From: Chloroflexota bacterium
Lineage (GTDB): Bacteria > Chloroflexota > Anaerolineae > Anaerolineales > UBA4823
Assembly (NCBI GenBank): GCA_020346705.1
Contig: CP070785.1
Span: 2,995,493 to 3,032,191 of the forward strand
DNA length: 36,699 bases
Direction of reading: 5' to 3'
Shown here piece after piece: positions 8,101 through 14,976 of the stretch (positions within the stretch are counted from its first letter, which is position 1; the number at the start of each line of letters is the position of its first letter). Both the position numbers and the translations under genes were made by a program. The notes below the pieces were generated by a model that made no database searches, was not told the DNA's origin, and saw only the letters and a program-made list of their open reading frames with translations.

Positions 8101-10669
8101 CCTCCCGATCTGTAACCTGCAAAGCTGCAATCGCAACTTCTGGTTGATCGAGTTGAAGGGCAACGCGACCCATTCCTACTGCCAATTCAGTTCGCCAGAT
8201 ATCTCCTCGACCCAGATCGGTCTCGAGGGCTTGTGAATAAGTAAGTAAAGCGTTCTCTATTTCGCCTGCAGCTTCCTGAGCTTGAGCGAGTAATGCAGTA
8301 GCGAGCTCTTGATCCTCTGAATTATCCTCACCTGAACTGCTTTCCTGGTTTTTAAGTATCTCGAGAGCCTTATGAAGAGAAAAAACCGCTTCATCAGGAT
8401 TTTCTCCGGCCTTGAGCAGTACCCGGGCATACTCAATATACGGTTGAGGATCAGCAGGTTCAGCGGCTACTGCTATCGCTAGCGGGGCAAGGGCAGATTT
8501 TTCATCGCCTACTTCCATAATTGATTTTGCATAACTATATGCTAATCCTGGAAATGATGGGTATGCTTGATATGCTTTTCTAAAGACCTGGTTAGCTTCC
8601 TCTGCATGCCCAAGTTTTTCTAAAACCTGCCCATAAGAAAGAGCAATTTCGCAGAGTTGTTCGCGGCTGTGATTGAACTTATCAATTCCCTTCCCATTCC
8701 CTTTTGCTAAATTTTTCCGTGTTGGGATGAAGTTAGGTTCAGTCACCAGCTGATAAGCACGGGCGAAGGCAGACTGTGCTTGGGAAGGTGAGTTCTCTTT
8801 GATATAGACTTGTCCCAACGCATAAAAAAGAGAAGGATCATCTGGCACTGCATGGGATGCGGTGCGCAAGGTTTCAATCGATTTTTCGAATTGCCCAGCT
8901 CGCTGGTGAGCTTTCGCCAGCGATAACCAAGGAGCAGGTTTGTGAGGGGCAAGCTGTGTTGCCAGGTCGAAGTGTTCTAATGCCTGATCGATATCTCCGA
9001 TAGATGTGAGCGCTTCACCAAGAAGCGCATGGGCTTGACCATTGGAAGGATCTAAATCGATCGCCTTTTGGCAAACGTCCAAAGCCTGTTGGGGTTGATC
9101 TCCATGTATTGAACAGTTTGCCAGGGCAAGCAAATCATCTAGTAGGGGCCAAGAGGGGGAAGATGGTTGTGCAAAACGATGTTCGAGGATTGCCCGGCGC
9201 TCGACAAGAGATGTGGACCAATATCCTGCGCCTTCTAAACTTTGGGCAAGTTGGCGTCGGTATTCAGGATTGGTAGGAGTAATTGCTGTTGCTAACTCAG
9301 CTGCTTCAATTGATTTTTCGTATTCTCCTGCCGAACGACCGGTCTTTGTAACCATTATCAGTGCTTCTGGATCGTCTGGTTGGATTTGCGAAGCCAAAAC
9401 AGCTGCTTGGTAAGCTTCCTTGTATGAAGCCAGGTTTATCAATTGGTGGATTAATTCCGATAGGTATACAAGAGCATCGTGATGTGAACCAAAGAACTGT
9501 TCTAGAGATTCGGGATTAAACTCATAGATTTCGATAAAGGCATTTAATGCCTGGTTTGCAAATAAGCGTGCCTGGCTGATGTCTTCATTATTTAGTGCCT
9601 GGTGGATATTAGTCAACCAGCGGATCGGAGTTTGTGAGCTACCTTCCAATTCAGGCAGGATCGCCAGTGAATCTTCTAGTCGATCTGATTGTAGAAGATC
9701 AATAATTAGGCTGGCAGGTGGTGTTAATTTCGGAGGATTGGCAATACTTGTCCAAAGTGATAAGGATTGTTCAACATTATTTTCGGATAGAAGAGTTTCC
9801 CTCACTAATTCATTAGTGATTTTTGCCTGGATACCATTGATGATATTTAATGATTGGGATTTGATGCTATCCGCCTTCTCTGTCTGACGTGCTAACGTGT
9901 AAATATCTGCAAAATGGAGAAGGTCTGTTAATTGGAAGAGTTCTTCTTCAGGAAATTCGGTTGTACCAAAAATTGGATCGTCTTGTTGATTTAAAAGCCG
10001 TTCATTAGCGAGCTGGAAAGTTAAATCTGGTCGGAATTTGTTCAGAGAATTTAATAATAAGGTTGTCTCGTGGAGAGAGGTTTCCGACAGTAGTCTTTGT
10101 AATTGGTTTGTTAACTCCTGAGTTGGAATTGGCTGGCAAAGAATTGCATGAACAGCCATAGGGATTAAATTCGTCTTCTGACTCCTGTAAATCAATGCGA
10201 TCAGGAAGTCCAATTGATCTGGAATAAATCCTAGGTAGATTGAGAAAGGAGTCTCCCAATTGCTTGGATCAGTTTGTGGTCCTAGTATCTCTTCGATCAG
10301 CAATTGGTAATTATCTTCATAGCGGTTAAATATCCCAACAGAAATTTGAGCTGCGAGCTTCAAGGTCATCCCATCTTGTCGAGGTTTTCCTTTATCAGCC
10401 AAGAAATCATCCAATGCACCCTCGGCCGCTTTGAGTGTTTTTTTGTCAACCGATTTTAGATCGCTGCTATCCAAACAAATTGCCGCCAAGTAATTGGGGG
10501 ACCAATCCCTCGGCTCGGATATTTTTTTCGCCGCGATTTCAAATAACTCCGGATCATTGAGTGATTGCCATATCACTGCATCGTGCTTCAATGCTGGAAT
10601 TACCCAAGACCAGCTTGCTTCTGGAATGGATGATTTCAAGGTAGAAATTAATGAGGGATTTGAATGCAT
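5159..10669 (-). CDS. Giant TPR repeat protein (1836 aa)
   Basis: From about residue 420 to the end the protein is a long run of 34-residue TPR units with the usual pattern (for example PDDPEALI, AIEMEPKFLQHYFDLSQAH, AIRLHPSDPRPYYQAGLLL); the N-terminal 400 residues are helical but less regular. There is no signal peptide and no membrane segment, so I infer a cytoplasmic scaffold or sensor. It ends 6 bp before the TPR/caspase-like peptidase gene and the two are surely cotranscribed, so it may be the partner, activator or substrate-presenting subunit of that protease. The start ATG has only a weak upstream purine stretch. The whole gene is intact, with no frameshift seen. It has no recognisable enzyme domain. 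Confidence 0.85.
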   Translation of the reverse strand: MHSNPSLISTLKSSIPEASWSWVIPALKHDAVIWQSLNDPELFEIAAKKISEPRDWSPNYLAAICLDSSDLKSVDKKTLKAAEGALDDFLADKGKPRQDGMTLKLAAQISVGIFNRYEDNYQLLIEEILGPQTDPSNWETPFSIYLGFIPDQLDFLIALIYRSQKTNLIPMAVHAILCQPIPTQELTNQLQRLLSETSLHETTLLLNSLNKFRPDLTFQLANERLLNQQDDPIFGTTEFPEEELFQLTDLLHFADIYTLARQTEKADSIKSQSLNIINGIQAKITNELVRETLLSENNVEQSLSLWTSIANPPKLTPPASLIIDLLQSDRLEDSLAILPELEGSSQTPIRWLTNIHQALNNEDISQARLFANQALNAFIEIYEFNPESLEQFFGSHHDALVYLSELIHQLINLASYKEAYQAAVLASQIQPDDPEALIMVTKTGRSAGEYEKSIEAAELATAITPTNPEYRRQLAQSLEGAGYWSTSLVERRAILEHRFAQPSSPSWPLLDDLLALANCSIHGDQPQQALDVCQKAIDLDPSNGQAHALLGEALTSIGDIDQALEHFDLATQLAPHKPAPWLSLAKAHQRAGQFEKSIETLRTASHAVPDDPSLFYALGQVYIKENSPSQAQSAFARAYQLVTEPNFIPTRKNLAKGNGKGIDKFNHSREQLCEIALSYGQVLEKLGHAEEANQVFRKAYQAYPSFPGLAYSYAKSIMEVGDEKSALAPLAIAVAAEPADPQPYIEYARVLLKAGENPDEAVFSLHKALEILKNQESSSGEDNSEDQELATALLAQAQEAAGEIENALLTYSQALETDLGRGDIWRTELAVGMGRVALQLDQPEVAIAALQVTDREEIQNTQVAQILCEAYSAISLTQEALFAARTAVHLAPDDVEVLSWFADQAGELGVIAEAIPALTRGAQLAPKRTDLIIRLGLVYIKMGKGEDAKDAFLSALSSPYSTPEDLYQAADGLSELGDDESAAACLERALELQPYPPIALILELANTYTEAGKTELAIKTIDKGVDQDSENALLHTYKAGLLSRLDRLDAAQACLEHALILDSENPYVHFQIAHVLRDQGNLIRAFDHAQIASETLKSGLYSLPAQGLVAELARSNIVEDVILENQDSSPPTGTNGEPQLQQIIGKPSLLDYYCIVAEIALEREEQVAAAAALNDAFLLDSQHPRVLALQSRMAIRQGDRESALKSLDTAIVHIKDPDHKKITDNIQPNSLLGIARSAIELYRWDLAYELLESAASISPKDANVHLQRARLFVERAEFQRLCEYLDIVNHAPGESALSPRSHRIFEDALQESITCLPEDLQAEKPAPINRWSFRGEVAFHPDTKTISSIEIANLEPSDNAALLLAVARTGDSSASAQLYHSIQSKADSETLHHCIYAAYAMALCSTGKDQIALEQAMDAIHSALDHNTTEAIYYVIQAKIAERLGDWQVALTAMKTALTLWSNEPRWQSYLGQLSRLNDDFAEAIIHFNRAIEMEPKFLQHYFDLSQAHLANGEAGEAILVLRKSLRIAPDHIEPYLALANAQYENRDYAQAMKNAQLAAKMAPDEQTPLLLSARIALKMSDPGKAKTFAESALRVDPDSPEALHLQAQALSASGQAERALNIVDKAIPLSSDPLPLLLQRASLISQFEGSEAHLKALQSIAEEYPDEPLVLAPLAEALAASGQNPEAIQSAQQALHRSSGQLPLDEQAHLHNLLGALLQQSGQLDQSIHHLSEAIRIAPSSMESYLTLGETLTERRQYEQALETYQKAIRLHPSDPRPYYQAGLLLKASRDYPAAEKMLRKAAAKAPDDVAIHRQLAALVALNLVHNRQPVSSEV

Positions 10670-10727
10670 AATACCGCCAAGGATCTCTCTAATAGAAGAA
10701 CAATTGTTGGAATCACCTAAGGAGTAT

Positions 10728-11057
10728 TCAGGAAATTTGCAAGACCAGCCATGTAGCCACGGTCATCAGCAAAAATCCCAAAATTGCCAGGAAGACCCCA
10801 ATACCAGCCGAGGTACGGACGAGTTCGTTTGTTGCACTTAACAAATTTGAGGCATTCCCTACTAATCCAGCTACATCCTCGGCAATTCCCTTTTTCGCCA
10901 GTCTTGCAGTTTGGGTCGCCAGAGCTCGGACTTCTTTTCCTGCAGACCGGGTGATCAGCAAAAGGATTCCGATCAAGAGCGTGATCGCGCCAAGGATAAA
11001 CAAGCCGATTACCATCAGGAGTTTTAGTTCAGGCAGGTTTAAATTAAGGATATTCAT
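10728..11057 (-). CDS. Small two-helix membrane protein
   Basis: 109 residues with two hydrophobic helices, about 12-35 (LLMVIGLFILGAITLLIGILL) and 85-106, joined by a roughly 45-residue soluble, amphipathic helical loop (EVRALATQTARLAKKG...). The start follows AAGGAGGGG at ideal spacing. The gene sits 9 bp after the LCP-like gene and 58 bp before the giant TPR gene. I do not recognise the family; the arrangement would suit a membrane anchor for the neighbouring soluble proteins, but that is inference. Confidence 0.75.
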   Translation of the reverse strand: MNILNLNLPELKLLMVIGLFILGAITLLIGILLLITRSAGKEVRALATQTARLAKKGIAEDVAGLVGNASNLLSATNELVRTSAGIGVFLAILGFLLMTVATWLVLQIS

Positions 11058-11066
11058 GTCCCCTCC

Positions 11067-11843
11067 TTATGGAGAATTGAGGGATAAGGTTGGAAACTCG
11101 CATGTGAGCTTTAATTGATTTTTATTTTGGAAAGATCGCTGGATAGCGATCTCGTCCAAGTTAATCTTAGAGTGAAGGTGAGGTTTTATCAAATCAAGTC
11201 GGTTAATTAAATGACTTGGTTCAGCTATGCTTGATAGCTCCTGACAAACGCTTCGCCAGATTTTTTCTTGCCCATCCAGACTGAGATCGATCACCTTTCC
11301 AGTCCCTGGTAGCATCACCCCTTTTCCGAGAGATTCAGATCCCTGATATATGTAACTGTCATCAGTGAAATTCTCGATAACATGTGACATACCTTCCAGA
11401 TCGATGATCAGATAGTCGTCCCATAAGATTTGTTCACTAATTCTTTCCAAAAAATTCATATTTGGTTTTTTTTCTGAGTTTATGGAAAAGATCTTTTCCC
11501 ATTTAATATTTTCCACACTAAAATTTTGGTTGCCTGCAGGAAATATTGGTACCAGGGTTAATGATTGGGAGTCTGAAGAAGTGATTAACAGCCATAACCC
11601 GATCAACGAAGGATGGTAGGGGGTGAGCCGATCGACTGCGATTATCAATAAATTCCATTGACCATTATCAATTTCTGGAATCGGATTTCCATAGTTATGC
11701 GGTTGGTTAAATTCTTTTAGCTGTAAGACCATACCGATTGATCTCCCACCCATAATTCCGATTAAAAACAAGACCAGAAAAACTGATACAAACAATAATT
11801 GGTCTGGGACATTAATTCTCCCGCGAGGTGTTTGATCGACCAT
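11067..11843 (-). CDS. Divergent LytR-CpsA-Psr (LCP)-like membrane protein
   Basis: 258 residues with one N-terminal membrane helix (about 15-38) and an extracytoplasmic domain. NLLIIAVD (near residue 64) and DYLIIDLEGMSHVIENF (near 142) match the LCP pattern 'N-hydrophobic-GVD' and 'D-hydrophobic-x-DF-x-GF-x-x-hydrophobic'. LCP enzymes transfer wall polymers from lipid carriers. Here the segment that normally reads 'IPRD' is PIFPAG, so the conserved Arg/Asp of the active centre appear to be missing, and the domain is short. I read it as a degenerate, possibly non-catalytic LCP homologue. The start has no clear Shine-Dalgarno sequence. It lies in the ftsZ operon, which fits an envelope or division role. 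Confidence 0.6.
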   Translation of the reverse strand: MVDQTPRGRINVPDQLLFVSVFLVLFLIGIMGGRSIGMVLQLKEFNQPHNYGNPIPEIDNGQWNLLIIAVDRLTPYHPSLIGLWLLITSSDSQSLTLVPIFPAGNQNFSVENIKWEKIFSINSEKKPNMNFLERISEQILWDDYLIIDLEGMSHVIENFTDDSYIYQGSESLGKGVMLPGTGKVIDLSLDGQEKIWRSVCQELSSIAEPSHLINRLDLIKPHLHSKINLDEIAIQRSFQNKNQLKLTCEFPTLSLNSP

Positions 11844-11852
11844 GGTTGTTGA

Positions 11853-12083
11853 TTAGAACAGTGAGATCAATACCCCAGTGATTACACCGATACCTAAGCC
11901 TGCTACTGCCCACCAAATCAGGCGCTTTTGGTCAATTTTCTGGTAGAAATTCAACGCAGCTGGTCCAAATCCCAAGTAGAACCACCTGATAGATTGTTGG
12001 AAGGGTTGAGATTCGCTCATTAAACCAATCAAAATCTGCCAAAAATTTAATTCGATTCGGGAAGATAGATGTCGTATGCTCAT
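11853..12083 (-). CDS. Small single-pass membrane protein
   Basis: About 76 residues from the ATG at 12083, ending in a membrane helix (LIWWAVAGLGIGVITGVLIS). The reading frame is open back to an ATG at 12131, which would overlap the preceding gene by 31 bases; 12083 is preferred because it avoids the overlap and has an AGG a few bases upstream, though the signal is weak. No family recognised. It lies between the small FtsZ-adjacent protein and the LCP-like gene with short gaps, so it is part of the same transcript. Confidence 0.6.
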   Translation of the reverse strand: MSIRHLSSRIELNFWQILIGLMSESQPFQQSIRWFYLGFGPAALNFYQKIDQKRLIWWAVAGLGIGVITGVLISLF

Positions 12084-12100
12084 ATACCTAATTATTTTTC

Positions 12101-12370
12101 TTATATTCCATTTTTGAGGTTGAAAATCCATAACCGCGATGTCGAAATCTTGATGATTTTGCCACTATCATTCGCTGTAACTCTCACAATACGGGTGATG
12201 GATTTTCCATCAGCAGCTTTCGATTTCCCACGGTAGGTAATCAGATAAGTCGAAGGAGAAGATTTTGTTTTGGAGGAGGATTGGCGTTTCACGTTTGGTA
12301 TCACTCCCGAAACTTCTGGAAACTTACTGGAAACTTGTGAAGAAATTGATTTAAGCTGTCGGTCATCCAT
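12101..12370 (-). CDS. Small protein sharing a module with the caspase-like peptidase
   Basis: 89 residues, soluble, basic and Ser/Lys-rich in the middle. Its C-terminal half (VTANDSGKIIKISTSR, followed by about 10 more residues) closely resembles the extreme C-terminus of the peptidase encoded at 2396-5152 (LTIDDSGKVVKMAVSR): 8 of 16 positions identical, most others conservative. The N-terminal parts of the two modules also look alike (an amphipathic helix followed by a basic linker). This is a stand-alone copy of the peptidase tail domain. It lies 12 bp downstream of ftsZ with an AGAGG site about 10 bases before the ATG. A role as adaptor or competitor for the same binding partner is inference. 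Confidence 0.72.
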   Translation of the reverse strand: MDDRQLKSISSQVSSKFPEVSGVIPNVKRQSSSKTKSSPSTYLITYRGKSKAADGKSITRIVRVTANDSGKIIKISTSRLWIFNLKNGI

Positions 12371-12382
12371 GTGAAAGAACCT

Positions 12383-13561
12383 CTAATTTTGAGAGGAAGT
12401 ACGAGAACGGCGGCGTAAGAATGCAGGGATATCCAGATCGTCTGATGCTATTACTTGAGGAATACCTGCAGGTACAGCTTCGACAGGTTTCGAAACTTCA
12501 ACAGTTTGAGGTGTTGGTTCGTGGACAGGTGGCTGGCTTAGTGGGGAATTTTCTTCAATTTTTAGGGAGATACCAGGCATGATTTCTTCAAGCGTAGGAG
12601 CTCCCAGGCCGGTGATAACCAGAATTACCTGCGCTCTCCCCAACATACGTTCATCATTCGAAATTCCAAAAACAATTTCTGCTTGGTCGCCAACTCGGGA
12701 ATGAAGATCATTCAACACCTCGCTGACTTCATAAAGCGTCAGGTCCTCTCCGCCTGTGAAATTGGCGATTATGCCAGCTGCCTGGTTAATTGAGATTTCC
12801 TCGAGGAGTGGGTGTTCGAGAGCCTGATCAACAGCAAGCCGGGCTTTATTAAGACCTTTGCCATGTCCGATGGACATAAATGCACCACCACCGATTTTCA
12901 TTAGTCTGCGGATGTGAGCGAAGTCTACATTAATCATGCCCGGTTCAGTGATAAGTTCAGTGATGCCCTGGACAGCCTGGCGGAGGACCTCATCTGCGAG
13001 GCGGAACGCTACTTCCAAAGGCAGATCACGAGGCGCGACCATCAACAACCTGTCGTTGGGAATAGCGATCAATGTGTCCGTATGCTGGACAAGTTCAGCC
13101 AGTCCAAGGTTCGAATTACTTTGTCTGCGACCCATCTCGAAGGAGAAGGGTGTGGTCACAATTGCAATGGTGACAGCCCCCATCGATCTGGCAATCCTGG
13201 CTGCAACAGGGATGGAGCCCGTACCAGTGCCTCCGCCCATCCCAGCTGTCAGGAAAACCATGTCTGCTCCCTCTAGGGCCTCCGCGATTTCTCGCTCGCT
13301 TTCTTCTGCAGCCTGGCGGCCGATCTCTGGATTTCCCCCTGCTCCTAGACCACGGGTGACGTCAGGTCCCAGCTGTAATTTCTTATCTGCCAAGCTGGTC
13401 TGCAGTGCCTGATAATCAGTATTTGCGGCTAAGAATTCAATTCCTGATATTCCCAACTCGATCATACGGTTGACGGCATTACAGCCTCCACCCCCCAAAC
13501 CCAAAACTTTTAATACCGGTAAGTTTGTGGGAATTTCATCCATCTCGAAATATTCACTCAT
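12383..13561 (-). CDS. ftsZ: Cell division protein FtsZ
   Basis: 392-residue tubulin-like GTPase that forms the division ring. Visible are GLGGGGCNAVNRM near residue 21, the tubulin signature GGGTGTG at 109-115, the NTD and NDRLL segments of the nucleotide pocket, and INVDFAHIRRLM at the T7 loop. After a variable linker of about 60 residues the protein ends with DLDIPAFLRRR, a typical C-terminal peptide that binds membrane tethers. Length is normal. No ftsA, ftsQ or mur gene is nearby. Instead it lies in an operon with a TIM-barrel-like gene 13 bp upstream and small/envelope/protease genes downstream, so its usual cell-wall cluster context is absent. Confidence 0.97.
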   Translation of the reverse strand: MSEYFEMDEIPTNLPVLKVLGLGGGGCNAVNRMIELGISGIEFLAANTDYQALQTSLADKKLQLGPDVTRGLGAGGNPEIGRQAAEESEREIAEALEGADMVFLTAGMGGGTGTGSIPVAARIARSMGAVTIAIVTTPFSFEMGRRQSNSNLGLAELVQHTDTLIAIPNDRLLMVAPRDLPLEVAFRLADEVLRQAVQGITELITEPGMINVDFAHIRRLMKIGGGAFMSIGHGKGLNKARLAVDQALEHPLLEEISINQAAGIIANFTGGEDLTLYEVSEVLNDLHSRVGDQAEIVFGISNDERMLGRAQVILVITGLGAPTLEEIMPGISLKIEENSPLSQPPVHEPTPQTVEVSKPVEAVPAGIPQVIASDDLDIPAFLRRRSRTSSQN

Positions 13562-13574
13562 CTACAGCCTCCAC

Positions 13575-14918
13575 TTATTTTTCTGCTAATTGTGTTGCAA
13601 TACTTGTGCCATCCCCATTAATGCGCTCTACTTTGCAACCGGAATTCCGTAGCTGGTCTAGTGCTGCTTCTGGAAATTGATCCGTATTCCCAACCACGGT
13701 CACTTGTTCCGCGAGGAAGGCATAATTCAAGGAAAAACCGATCATTGGACGGTACTTACGGATGAACGGGCGAGCAGCATTTAGATGCCAATCGGTAATT
13801 CCCCACTCGAAGGCAGGCAAGACTAGGTAATGAGGGATGGGATGATTTTGAATTTGGGGTAATGGAGATTTTTGATTTGCGGGGGCGGCAGTTCCATCAG
13901 CCCACGCATGCCATCTGACCAAAGCTTGGGCTCGAGGACTCCCTTTTTCCCCGGGAAGAAACCAGGCCTGGTCAGCGTGGGGGCTTTGTGGTTCGCTGCA
14001 TAGTAGCCAAAAATTCCCACATAAAACTTCAGGCGGCAGTGCATTGATATCCTCCATGTTCGGGATGTTCTTGGAGCCTGGAGTAGGACCAGCCAGTGCT
14101 TGTACCATTCCAAGGATTCTTCTCACCTGAGATTGCTGATCACTATTGGTGGATTTTCCATCTTTATGCGAACTACCCAAATGAAGCAAGATTAAAGGAC
14201 GTGATTCTCCTAGAACTGCCTGCGCAATGGGTATATACCAATCAGCAATTGAGAATCCACGTTGATTCTCTCCCCCTGGATTTGTCTTGTAAGGACGAGT
14301 CTCAGGCCATCTTTCTGGTCCTCCACTACCCCAATCAAGTGGAAGATTCCCTGCGAAGGCATTGGCAGACAATCCCATTCTTTCTAAAACAAAGAAATTT
14401 CCACGACGTTCGATAGCTTGTAAGGAAGCGCGTAAGAAAGCTGTATCCCAATAATCACCTCCCGGAGTTAGAGGTGGGAAAACGGGAACTAAACCAGTTT
14501 TCGCGGCTACTTCTGCAGGAAAAATGAACCGATCAAGGAAGTGTTCAACAAGATCAATTTGAGACCAGTCAGTTGGAGACCAAGAACTTTTCTGATTTGG
14601 TGAATCATACAGTATGATGTAATTAACTCCCCAGCGGGCGTAATTGTTGAAAAGCAAGTCCAGTTCTTTTTTCTGGGGAGGATTATCTAAACCGAGTTTT
14701 AAGTGGAGGATAGGTTCGATACCATTATCAATCAACCCATTAATAAAGAACTCAGGGATAGACCGGTTGCTCGGGGTATCTAATACCAACCAGGATGCTC
14801 CAAGCGTTTTTAATTCTGGTAACCAGGTAAACAAATCGCTTTCCCGGTAATGGGATGTGTCGGGAAAATAATGAAATCCTATGCGATTGTTTTGTGGGGG
14901 AGTTGGGAAAGTTGGCAT
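13575..14918 (-). CDS. TIM-barrel-like protein, possible glycoside hydrolase fold
   Basis: 447 residues without signal peptide. The N-terminal half has the rhythm of a glycosidase-like (beta/alpha)8 barrel: IGFHYFPDTSHYRESDLFTW, then GASWLVLDTP, then GIEPILHLKLG, then WGVNYIILYDSPN, and later PLILLHLGSSH. The C-terminal about 90 residues look like a second alpha/beta segment (YLVLPAFEWGITDWHLNAAR, QVTVVGN). I cannot name catalytic acids with confidence. Cytoplasmic location would be unusual for a glycosidase acting on external polymers. The ATG follows AGGAGCG, and a sigma-54 type promoter lies 24-39 bases before it, so this gene heads the ftsZ transcription unit. Confidence 0.6.
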   Translation of the reverse strand: MPTFPTPPQNNRIGFHYFPDTSHYRESDLFTWLPELKTLGASWLVLDTPSNRSIPEFFINGLIDNGIEPILHLKLGLDNPPQKKELDLLFNNYARWGVNYIILYDSPNQKSSWSPTDWSQIDLVEHFLDRFIFPAEVAAKTGLVPVFPPLTPGGDYWDTAFLRASLQAIERRGNFFVLERMGLSANAFAGNLPLDWGSGGPERWPETRPYKTNPGGENQRGFSIADWYIPIAQAVLGESRPLILLHLGSSHKDGKSTNSDQQSQVRRILGMVQALAGPTPGSKNIPNMEDINALPPEVLCGNFWLLCSEPQSPHADQAWFLPGEKGSPRAQALVRWHAWADGTAAPANQKSPLPQIQNHPIPHYLVLPAFEWGITDWHLNAARPFIRKYRPMIGFSLNYAFLAEQVTVVGNTDQFPEAALDQLRNSGCKVERINGDGTSIATQLAEK

Positions 14919-14941
14919 GGTCTCGCTCCTATGTTAATTGG

Positions 14942-14957
14942 TGCAAGAGCTATGCCA
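14942..14957 (-). promoter_or_regulatory. Candidate sigma-54 promoter of the TIM-barrel/ftsZ unit
   Basis: Read on the minus strand: TGGCATAGCTCTTGCA, a close match to the -24/-12 consensus with exact GG-N10-GC spacing. Transcription would start near 14931, giving a leader of about 13 bases that still contains the AGGAGCG ribosome site before the ATG at 14918. It lies in the 58-bp gap after the response-regulator gene. Confidence 0.7.
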
Positions 14958-14958
14958 G

Positions 14959-14976
14959 GAATTCCAATACTGGAAT
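14959..14976. repeat. Short inverted repeat in the gap before the TIM-barrel gene
   Basis: ATTCCA-GTAT-TGGAAT (minus-strand reading) immediately follows the stop codon of the response-regulator gene and abuts the sigma-54 type promoter. On this strand no T-run follows it, so it is not a normal terminator of the upstream gene; on the plus strand a T-run follows but no gene precedes it. It could be a weak hairpin or a protein-binding site. Confidence 0.4.

Noticed and set aside
12936-13412. 158-codon plus-strand frame opposite ftsZ
   Set aside because: It is antisense to a fully conserved FtsZ coding region and has no recognisable protein features.
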